Below, one piece after another: positions 58,062-64,000 of a stretch of DNA of 64,000 nucleotides. Every line of letters starts with the position of its first letter. Position 1 is the first letter of the stretch. This DNA comes from a bacterium (GTDB lineage: Bacteria > ARS69): contig JALGZR010000002.1 in NCBI GenBank assembly GCA_025774805.1, positions 1 through 64,000 on the forward strand, in the 5' to 3' direction. Made by a program: the position numbers and the translations under genes. A model generated the notes under the pieces. The model worked only from the letters and a program-made list of their open reading frames with translations, was not told the DNA's origin and ran no database searches.

Positions 58062-58362
58062 GTGGAGAGCCGGCAACCGCGACCGCGCCCTCGCCCGACG
58101 ACAGGAACGGGATCCCGGTGAGCCCCGCGCCGTCCCTCGCCCAGGTCACGGATGGCTCGATGCCGGCCGGCCACGGCAGAAAGGGGGGCACGAAGAGCTT
58201 TCCGAGGCCGATCAGCCCGATGCCGTAACGGAGACGCGCGGAAGCGCGGCGCATCACGTGCATCAGGACGAGCACCGCGGCCAGAAAAAACGTGTTCTGG
58301 ATGAACGCCGGGAGGAATACGCCGGCCCAGGCGTCGGCCACGCTGTTCCAGTGGGGAATCAT
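58062..58362 (-). pseudogene. Truncated BlaR1/M56-family sensor (N-terminal part only)
   Basis: The start at 58362 overlaps the BlaI stop by four bases as in normal blaI-blaR1 pairs. About 100 residues are recognisable: AFIQNTFFLAAVLVLMHVM (first helix) and ASARLRYGIGLIGLGKLFVPPFLP, the typical opening of M56 membrane peptidases. The HExxH zinc site and everything beyond are missing, because the frame runs into antisense of the DUF2330 fragment. The partner repressor may therefore be without its inducer-sensing protease. Confidence 0.75.
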
Positions 58363-58757
58363 CCGTCGTCCCCCTCCAGTTCTCGGGTCCGGCGGTCGAG
58401 CACCTCACGGAGCCGCGCGATCTCCTCGAGGTCTACGCCGTCCAGCGAAAGCAGCGAGCTCGCCACCGCCGGAATCGAGCCTCTGAAGACCTTGCTGACG
58501 ACAGCGGCCACCTCGGCCCGCGCGGCCTGCTCCCGGGTGCGCATCGGCCGGTAGAAGTTCACCAGGCCGACCTTCCGGCGGCGCAGGAGTCCCTTTCGCA
58601 CGAGCGTGTTCATCACCGTTTGGACGGTAGTGTACGCCTTCCGGCCGTCGGGGTACGCCCGTTCCAGCACCCTACGGACCGTCGGAGCCCCGCCGAGCTC
58701 CCAGACGGCCTCCATGATCTCCCATTCGGCCGGAGTCAGCCGGTCCCGCTTCGACAT
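58359..58757 (-). CDS. blaI: BlaI/MecI/CopY-type transcriptional repressor
   Basis: 132 residues with the winged-helix DNA-binding domain of this family: LTPAEWEIMEAVWELGGAPT, then AYTTVQTVMNTLVRKGLLRR. The C-terminal dimerisation helices (VVSKVFRGSIPAVASSLLS, IARLREVLDRRTRELEG) are complete. Such repressors bind palindromes containing TACTA-TAGTA, as at 58782-58801 just upstream, so autorepression is likely. Normally the downstream M56 protease (BlaR1) cleaves it on induction; that gene is truncated here. Confidence 0.9.
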   Translation of the reverse strand: MSKRDRLTPAEWEIMEAVWELGGAPTVRRVLERAYPDGRKAYTTVQTVMNTLVRKGLLRRRKVGLVNFYRPMRTREQAARAEVAAVVSKVFRGSIPAVASSLLSLDGVDLEEIARLREVLDRRTRELEGDDG

Positions 58758-58781
58758 GGTCCGTCCTCTCGAGCACGGGGC

Positions 58782-58806
58782 TCTACTATGACTCTAGTAG
58801 ATCTAC
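58782..58806. promoter_or_regulatory. BlaI-type operator palindrome
   Basis: TCTACTA (58782-58788), six bases, TAGTAGA (58795-58801): a perfect 7-7 inverted repeat centred about 35 bases before the blaI start. An overlapping 10-bp palindrome GTAGATCTAC covers 58797-58806. Position and sequence fit the TACTA/TAGTA half-sites of BlaI-family operators. Confidence 0.65.
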
Positions 58807-58958
58807 GAAGAACTTCGGGAAACGCCAAGATCCCGCCTGCGGGACCCGGTCGTCTCTCGGATGTCTCCGCCAATGGAGAACCATGAACCATGATTCGCCT
58901 CTTCTCCCCACCTCGACCGGCGCCGACATTGGAGATGGGCTTCCCCGGGGTCGGAGAC

Positions 58959-58964
58959 TATAAT
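58959..58964 (+). promoter_or_regulatory. Consensus -10 box for the liv operon
   Basis: A perfect TATAAT lies about 50 bases before the start of the substrate-binding protein gene. No good -35 is present at 16-18 bases, so an activator may be needed. Confidence 0.45.
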
Positions 58965-59010
58965 TCCTGAGCTCAGAGTCCCGTATCGGATTCCCGCGAG
59001 GAATGCCGTG

Positions 59011-60285
59011 ATGCGATCACGCATGTCTCGAGCCCGTCTTCTGACCCTGTTCGCGGCGCTGGTCCTCTTCTCGTCGCTCCCCGGCTGCGGGGGGCAGGAC
59101 GAGACAACGATCAAGATCGGGGCGCCGCTGTCCACGGCCTATCTCTACGGGTGGGCCGCAGAGCGTGGCATCCGACTCGCCGTCGAGGAGATCAACGCGG
59201 CGGGAGGCGTACAGCTCGGAAAGAGAATGGTCCCCCTGGAGCTGGAGGTCATCGATACCCGCGATCTGGAGCCGGGAGTCCCCGTCGACGACGCCATCAA
59301 AGCGGTGGAGAAGCTCATCCTTCAGAAGGACGTGAGCTTCCTCGTGGGAGGTCCCGTCCGCTCGGAGGCCGCTCTCGCGGTGATGGACCTCGTGAGCCGG
59401 CACAAGAGAATCTCGATCATCACGACCGGAGTCCTGTCCCCCGCGTATCATGCGACGATCGCCGAGAACTACGAGGAATACAAGTACTGCTTCCGCAACA
59501 CGAGTGACGTCCTGACGCTCACGAACGACTTCCTGACCGTGCTGCGAGACCTCCGCCGGGATCACGGCTTCCAACGCGTGACCATCATGGTTCAGGACGT
59601 CGCGCACGCCCGGAAGGCGGGCGAGCTCATGGCCAAGCTCTTGACGGAGAACGGCTTCGAAGTCGTGGGACACGAGATCTACCCCACCGGGTCGACGGAC
59701 TTCGCACCCGGTCTCCTGCAGTCCGGGAAGCGGGATGCCCAGCTCATCTTCATCTGGATGGACATGCCGGAGACCGCGGTTCTTCTCAAGCAGTGGAAGA
59801 GCCTTCGCCTGCGGAGCCTCCCGATGGGATTCATGTCCGCGGCGGAGCAGCCCGGATTCTGGAATGCGTCGGACGGAAGCGCGGAGTACACCCTGGTGGA
59901 TCTCATCAACGGAGGAAACGCGCCGGGTCAGATCACCCCTTGGACCACCAAGTTCGTCGAAGCCTACCGGGAGCGATGGGGCCTGGAGCCGGAGGGATAC
60001 GGCGCCAGCTCCAGCTACATGGCGGTCTACAGCCTCAAGGAGGCGGTGGAGCGGGCCGGAACCCTCGACCCCGATGCCGTCGTACGCGCTCTTGAGACCG
60101 CGGACGTCATGGGCGTCTACGGACGAATGCGCTTCGATCCCGAGAGTCACCAGGTCATCCCATCCGAGGATCCCGCCGAGGGCGCGGTGGGGAGCATCTT
60201 CCAGTGGCAAGACGGACAGCGGGTCGTCATCTGGCCCGTGAGCGCGGCCACCGGAGAGCTCCGGCTGCCACCCTGGATGGAGTAG
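59011..60285 (+). CDS. livK: Branched-chain amino acid-type ABC transporter substrate-binding lipoprotein
   Basis: 425 residues, type I periplasmic-binding fold. Lipoprotein signal LTLFAALVLFSSLPGCG; then IKIGAPLSTAYLYGWAAERGIRLAVEEIN, the standard LivK-like opening, VSFLVGGPVRSEAAL, and later MGFMSAAEQPGFWNASDG. It binds the solute outside the membrane and delivers it to the LivHMGF components encoded next. The LivK class also binds amides, aromatic acids and short fatty acids, and the downstream acyl-CoA ligase suggests a carboxylic acid rather than leucine. GTG at 59008 or ATG at 59011 are both possible; GAGGA fits ATG better. Confidence 0.9.
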   Translation: MRSRMSRARLLTLFAALVLFSSLPGCGGQDETTIKIGAPLSTAYLYGWAAERGIRLAVEEINAAGGVQLGKRMVPLELEVIDTRDLEPGVPVDDAIKAVEKLILQKDVSFLVGGPVRSEAALAVMDLVSRHKRISIITTGVLSPAYHATIAENYEEYKYCFRNTSDVLTLTNDFLTVLRDLRRDHGFQRVTIMVQDVAHARKAGELMAKLLTENGFEVVGHEIYPTGSTDFAPGLLQSGKRDAQLIFIWMDMPETAVLLKQWKSLRLRSLPMGFMSAAEQPGFWNASDGSAEYTLVDLINGGNAPGQITPWTTKFVEAYRERWGLEPEGYGASSSYMAVYSLKEAVERAGTLDPDAVVRALETADVMGVYGRMRFDPESHQVIPSEDPAEGAVGSIFQWQDGQRVVIWPVSAATGELRLPPWME

Positions 60286-60288
60286 ACC

Positions 60289-61155
60289 GTGGACATCCTC
60301 GTCTACGGGATCGTGCAGAGCGCGACGTTGCTCCTCATGGCCTTCGGATTCTCACTGGTCTATGGAATCAGTCGGCTCCCCAATTTCGCCCACGGAGCCC
60401 TGTACGTCTTTACCGGTTTCATCGCCTGGCTTCTCCTGAATCGCCTGGGACTCCCCTATCCGCTCGCCGTCCTCGGTGCCTTGGCCGCCGCGGCCCTGCT
60501 CGGAGTCCTGATCTACCGGCTGATCTTGAAGCGCATCCGGGGCATGGAGACGTCGGAGATCATCGCCACGTATGCCATCGGTCTCGCGATCCTCGAGGGT
60601 CTCCGTTGGGCGGGATTGCGGGGAACGACGTACACCCTGCCCGTCTTCGTCGAAGGGTCCGCCACTCTCCTGCGGGTGCCCGTCGACTTCCAGCGCATCG
60701 TCGTCGTGACCTCCGCGGTCGCGGTCGTGACCCTTCTCTGGGTCTTCACCCGGCACACGCGAATCGGCCGGGCCCTGCGAGGGGTCGCCCAGGACGAGCG
60801 CGCGGCCCTGATGCTCGGCATCGACTCGGATCACGTGGCGACGGTGGCCGTGGCCCTGGGCTCCGTGCTGGCCGGCGTCGGCGCCCTCGTGCTCCTGCCG
60901 CTGGGGTCCATCGTGGTTCAGGAGGGATACAAGGTCCTCATCTACGCGATCGCCGTCTGCGTGGTGGGCGGACTGGGAAGCTGGGCCGGCACCGTTCTGG
61001 CGTCGCTGGTCCTGGGATTCTCGCAGTACCTCACCGTCGCCTACGGCAAACCCCACTTCCAGATGGTGGTCATGCTGCTGGCCATCATCGCGACGTTGAT
61101 CCTCCGCCCGTCCGGGCTCTTCGGCCGACAAAAGGAGCTCGAGGAGAGAGTCTGA
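60289..61155 (+). CDS. livH: LivH-type ABC transporter permease
   Basis: 288 residues with about eight membrane helices. The family opening SATLLLMAFGFSLVYGISRLPNFAHGALY and the cytoplasmic coupling loop GRALRGVAQDERAALMLGID are clear, and GSIVVQEGYKVLIYAIAVCVVGGLGSW matches the C-terminal half of LivH. A GTG start lies three bases after the stop of the binding-protein gene. Confidence 0.93.
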   Translation: MDILVYGIVQSATLLLMAFGFSLVYGISRLPNFAHGALYVFTGFIAWLLLNRLGLPYPLAVLGALAAAALLGVLIYRLILKRIRGMETSEIIATYAIGLAILEGLRWAGLRGTTYTLPVFVEGSATLLRVPVDFQRIVVVTSAVAVVTLLWVFTRHTRIGRALRGVAQDERAALMLGIDSDHVATVAVALGSVLAGVGALVLLPLGSIVVQEGYKVLIYAIAVCVVGGLGSWAGTVLASLVLGFSQYLTVAYGKPHFQMVVMLLAIIATLILRPSGLFGRQKELEERV

Positions 61156-61156
61156 G

Positions 61157-62170
61157 ATGGACCGAGGCCGTCGCCGGAAGAGGCTGGATCGCGGCATCAA
61201 AGTCCGGAGCGACTCGATCTACGTCCTCTGCTCCCTCCGCGAGCTCGGCTACCTCACCGCTCCGCGACTCCTCCTGATCGGCGGACTCCTGATTCTGCCC
61301 GTCGTACTGTTGCCGTGGCCGTACTGGAGCCGGGTGGCTCTCTCTTCCTGCATCCTCGCGTTCATGGCTCTCTCGTTCGACTTCCTGGCGAACTACGTGG
61401 GTCTGATCTGTTTGGGCGGGGCCTTCTTTCACGGGGTCGGCGGCTACACGGCCGCGCTGCTGAACGTCGAGTTGGGCCTCCCCTACTTCCTGTCCCTTCC
61501 CCTCGGCACCGTCGTCGGCGCGTTGATCTGCACCGCGGCGGTCTACCCCTGTCTTCCGCTCCGGGGCGTCTACTTCGCGGTCGTGACGCTCATGTACCCC
61601 CTTCTCATGACCCGCCTGATCGAGGCGTTGGATATCTTCGGAGGCACCGAGGGGCTCCGGGGCATCGACGGATTCCACTCCCCGTGGGAGGAGCAGTACA
61701 CCGTGATCGTGCTCCTCCTCTTGTCGCTGTTCGCGCTCCGGCGCTTCGTGTCGGAGGACGCGGGTCTGGTCTTCCGGGCGGTGCGGGACAACGACCAGGC
61801 CGTGCGAGCCGCGGGCATCGACGTGGCCCGGTGCCGGGCCCGGGCCCTCTTCATCGCCTCGCTCCTGGGGTGCTTCGCGGGAGCCTGCTATGCGCATGTC
61901 TACCGGACCGTGGGGGTGTCCTCCTTCGCCCTGGACCTGTCGATTCTGCCCATCGGTGCGACGGTGATCGGGGGAGGCGGAACTCTCGTGGGGCCCGTGA
62001 TCGGGAGCCTCGCTCTCGGACCACTCGGAGAGGTCCTCCGCGAGTTCGGGAGCCTGCGTATCGCCGTCTATGCCCTGATCCTCACGGCCGCCGTCGTGCA
62101 CCGCGCGGAAGGTCTGATCCCCTTTCTCGCCCGCAAGTACGAGCAGTTCGAGACGTGGGAGGAGGTTTGA
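61157..62170 (+). CDS. livM: LivM-type ABC transporter permease
   Basis: 337 residues, about nine helices after an unusually basic N-terminus (DRGRRRKRLDRGIKVRS). LivM features: LSFDFLANYVGLICLGGAFFHGVGGYTAA, GGTEGLRGI, and the coupling loop FRAVRDNDQAVRAAGIDVARCRARAL. It starts next to the livH stop and overlaps the livG start. Forms the membrane heterodimer with LivH. Confidence 0.93.
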   Translation: MDRGRRRKRLDRGIKVRSDSIYVLCSLRELGYLTAPRLLLIGGLLILPVVLLPWPYWSRVALSSCILAFMALSFDFLANYVGLICLGGAFFHGVGGYTAALLNVELGLPYFLSLPLGTVVGALICTAAVYPCLPLRGVYFAVVTLMYPLLMTRLIEALDIFGGTEGLRGIDGFHSPWEEQYTVIVLLLLSLFALRRFVSEDAGLVFRAVRDNDQAVRAAGIDVARCRARALFIASLLGCFAGACYAHVYRTVGVSSFALDLSILPIGATVIGGGGTLVGPVIGSLALGPLGEVLREFGSLRIAVYALILTAAVVHRAEGLIPFLARKYEQFETWEEV

Positions 62171-62940
62171 GCGCCGGCCCCCTGCTCGAGGTTCGCGACC
62201 TGTCGAAGCGCTTCGGGGGCGTGCGCGCCCTGGACGGCGTGAGCTTCCGGGCCGATACGGGGGAGATCCTCGGCGTGATCGGCCCCAACGGTTCGGGAAA
62301 GACCACCCTTGTCAACTGCATCACCGGCTTCGCGAAGCCGACGGACGGGCGGGTTCTGTACCGGGGACGGGAGATCACGGGCCGGCCGGCCCACCGCATC
62401 GCCGATCTCGGGATCACTCGGACGTTTCAGATCATGCGTCCGTTCCACAGCCTGCCCGCCTACCAGAACCTCGTCATTCCGCTCCTGTCCTCCCGGGCCC
62501 GGAGGTCCGGAGGGTGGAGAGGAGGAGGGCGTCACGGGGATCGGAGCACGGTCTCCGTGGACCTTCTCGAAGAGCTGGCGTTCGAGCGCGACTCGCGGGT
62601 TCCCTATCAAATCGCCGGAACGCTACCCACCGGTTACCTGAAGCGGCTGGAGCTCGCCCGGTGCATCGCGCTGCGACCCGAGGTGATCCTCTGCGACGAG
62701 ATCTTCTCCGGACTCTCCAGCAGTGAGACCGCGAGTCTCTCCCCCCTGATCGAACGGCTCCGCGACCGGGGAGTGGCCCTGATCATGATCGAGCACCGCC
62801 TGCGGGAGCTCTTTCGCCTCGCCGATCGCGTCCTCGTCCTCTCTCAGGGACGGATCGTCGCGGAAGGCGACCGGAACACCGTCCTGGAGGATCCCACCGT
62901 GCGGGAGGCCTATCTCGGGTCGGAACGGGGACCGGCATGA
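62167..62940 (+). CDS. livG: LivG-type ABC transporter ATPase with a degenerate signature motif
   Basis: 257 residues. Walker A GPNGSGKTTL, the LivG-typical TRTFQIMRPFHSLPAYQNL (Q-loop region), Walker B VILCDEIFSGL with catalytic Glu, and H-loop MIEHRL are present. The ABC signature, usually LSYGQQRRLE, reads LPTGYLKRLE, losing the Ser and Gln that contact ATP. A TTG overlapping the livM stop (62167) is taken as start with AGGAGG next to it; GTG at 62155 is an alternative. Confidence 0.88.
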   Translation: MSAGPLLEVRDLSKRFGGVRALDGVSFRADTGEILGVIGPNGSGKTTLVNCITGFAKPTDGRVLYRGREITGRPAHRIADLGITRTFQIMRPFHSLPAYQNLVIPLLSSRARRSGGWRGGGRHGDRSTVSVDLLEELAFERDSRVPYQIAGTLPTGYLKRLELARCIALRPEVILCDEIFSGLSSSETASLSPLIERLRDRGVALIMIEHRLRELFRLADRVLVLSQGRIVAEGDRNTVLEDPTVREAYLGSERGPA

Positions 62941-63683
62941 TCCAGGCCAAGAACCTCATGGTGTTCTTCGAGAACATGCTGGCGCTGAACAACGTGTCGC
63001 TCCGGTGCGGAGACGGGCAGATCGTCGGGGTCTTCGGAACGAACAGCGCGGGGAAGTCGACCCTGATGCACGCCCTCTCGGGAATCCTCCTCGACATCCG
63101 GCGCAAGGAGGAGACGAGGGGCGGGGAGCGCGTCACGCTGCTCGGCGAGATCCACTACGAGGGACGCCGGATCGAGGAATCGGCCCCCGACGCGAGGGCC
63201 CGCATGGGGATCATCCTCTGTCCGGAGAGACGCCGCCTGTTCCCCGAGAGCACCGTTCTGGAAAACCTCAAGATCGGCGCGTACTTGGCGACCGGCCGGC
63301 AGACCCGGGACACGCTGGACTACGTTCTGGACCTCTTCCCGGCGCTGCGGAAGCTCCTCAAGCGCCCGGCGGCCCTCCTCAGCGGAGGGGAGCAGCAGAT
63401 GGCCGCCATCGGACGGGCGCTGATGGCGCAACCGCGTCTTCTCCTCCTGGACGAGCCCCTGCTCGGCCTCGCTCCCTTCGTCCAGAGGACCATCGTGGAC
63501 GTGATTCCCGCCATTCGAAGCGAGCGGAGGGCCTCCGTGATCGTCGTGGAGCAGTACGCCCGGCCGGTTATGCCCTGCGTGGACTACGCCTACATTCTCG
63601 AGACCGGTTCTCTGGTCCTGGAGGGCACGCGGGAAGAGCTCTTGAAGAATCCCGACGTCACCGCGGCTTACTTCGGCACCTGA
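62937..63683 (+). CDS. livF: LivF-type ABC transporter ATPase
   Basis: 248 residues. Walker A FGTNSAGKSTLMHAL, signature LLSGGEQQMAAIGRALM, Walker B RLLLLDEPLLGLAP and the H-loop region IVVEQYARP are all intact. An insert of about 15 residues (DIRRKEETRGGERVTLL) sits before the Q-loop. It overlaps livG by four bases (ATGA). It would pair with the LivG ATPase, whose signature is degenerate. Confidence 0.93.
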   Translation: MIQAKNLMVFFENMLALNNVSLRCGDGQIVGVFGTNSAGKSTLMHALSGILLDIRRKEETRGGERVTLLGEIHYEGRRIEESAPDARARMGIILCPERRRLFPESTVLENLKIGAYLATGRQTRDTLDYVLDLFPALRKLLKRPAALLSGGEQQMAAIGRALMAQPRLLLLDEPLLGLAPFVQRTIVDVIPAIRSERRASVIVVEQYARPVMPCVDYAYILETGSLVLEGTREELLKNPDVTAAYFGT

Positions 63684-63700
63684 CCGTCAGGAGCGGCTCG

Positions 63701-64000
63701 ATGCGAGGCAGGATGCAAGGCAAGCACGCCAGTCCACCCTCCACGACCTGGCCGGAGGGATGCACGTTCTCGCGGTTCTTCGAGGTCGCCGCCCGGCATC
63801 CGGACCGGACCGCGCTCGTCTTCCTCGGCACGCGCTTCTCCTATGCCGAGCTCCGCGACGCCGTCGAGCGCTTCGCCACCGGACTCCACGGCCTGGGTGT
63901 GCGGCGGGGGGACCGGGTCATGCTCTACATCCCCAACAGCCCCCAGTGGGTCATCGCGAACTTCGCCATCCAGAGAATCGGGGCGGCTGTCGTACCGGTC
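63701..64000 (+). CDS. AMP-dependent acyl-CoA synthetase/ligase (N-terminal 100 residues, cut by window edge)
   Basis: The ATG at 63701 has AGGAG seven bases upstream. The translation shows the N-terminal pattern of adenylate-forming ligases: FFEVAARHPDRTALVFLGTR, FSYAELRDAVERFATGLHGL, GVRRGDRVMLYIPNSPQWVI and IQRIGAAVVPV. It continues past the window, so the ATP motif is not visible. It begins 17 bases after livF, in the same operon, and probably activates the imported acid to its CoA ester. Confidence 0.88.
   Translation, partial: MRGRMQGKHASPPSTTWPEGCTFSRFFEVAARHPDRTALVFLGTRFSYAELRDAVERFATGLHGLGVRRGDRVMLYIPNSPQWVIANFAIQRIGAAVVPV

Noticed and set aside
58041-58554. Continuation of the DUF2330 frame to 58554
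   Set aside because: It is antisense to the M56 fragment and blaI; the translation is Arg-rich with no family resemblance.
1-64000. CRISPR arrays, tRNA or rRNA genes, phage or plasmid functions
   Set aside because: No regularly spaced repeats, no rRNA core sequences, no integrase, Rep or structural phage proteins were found on either strand.

Overview
The window is 64 kb of GC-rich bacterial chromosome, densely coded on both strands. Several traits point to the FCB superphylum (a Candidatus Eisenbacteria-like lineage fits best, but this is inference): secreted proteins ending in a PNP(F)...GxY/HFVRL FlgD/T9SS-like C-terminal domain, large Ser/Thr kinases fused to TPR arrays, a DUF2330 gene, ferredoxin-based central metabolism and a TatT-type TRAP system. 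I saw no rRNA, tRNA, CRISPR array, transposase or phage gene.

Layout. 1-3 kb (minus): a TRAP substrate-binding protein (cut by the window edge), its TatT partner and a DUF354 protein. 3.1-5.4 kb (plus): a GT2 and a GT-C glycosyltransferase. 5.5-8.4 kb: 2-oxoacid:ferredoxin oxidoreductase as two fused subunits (delta-alpha, beta-gamma), convergent with a phosphofructokinase that carries pyrophosphate-type residues. 9.6-11.2 kb: a lipoprotein gene wrapped in unexplained inverted repeats. 11.2-14.1 kb: glyoxylate shunt (aceB-aceA). 14.3-17.7 kb: an SGNH hydrolase and a hybrid histidine kinase with a dead receiver domain.

17.7-29.1 kb (minus) is the most striking block: rnfB - giant pyruvate:ferredoxin oxidoreductase - rnfC-D-G-E-A - Cys-rich one-helix membrane protein - ferredoxin-NADP reductase-like flavoprotein. 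It reads as a single pyruvate-to-ferredoxin-to-ion-gradient/NAD(P)H module with the electron donor enzyme encoded inside the rnf operon. The RnfB here has lost one of its C-terminal [4Fe-4S] sites in a coordinated way.

29.3-42.3 kb: a degenerate M1-peptidase-like protein, a kinase-STAND ATPase-TPR regulator, a frameshifted orphan sorting domain, an OsmC protein, a secreted six-heme cytochrome with a sorting domain, and a 1308-residue membrane kinase-TPR protein. 42.6-46.6 kb (plus): aminotransferase, RidA, ornithine cyclodeaminase-family reductase and acyl-CoA dehydrogenase, a likely amino-acid catabolic set. 46.7-51.7 kb: a P-loop protein, a secreted two-domain phospholipase D-like protein, and an OPT transporter with a small membrane protein.

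51.7-58.8 kb: a small secreted protein, a second orphan sorting-domain remnant, a UvrC-N-like GIY-YIG nuclease with an SbcD-like phosphoesterase, an M12B-type secreted metalloprotease, and a junction where a DUF2330 gene and a BlaR1/M56 gene are both truncated and fused tail to tail, next to an intact BlaI repressor with an operator-like palindrome. 59.0-64 kb (plus): a LivKHMGF-type ABC importer followed by an acyl-CoA ligase running off the edge.

Together the genes suggest a heterotroph using organic acids, amino acids and peptides, with ferredoxin as a central carrier, reversible (PPi) glycolysis and C2 assimilation through the glyoxylate shunt.
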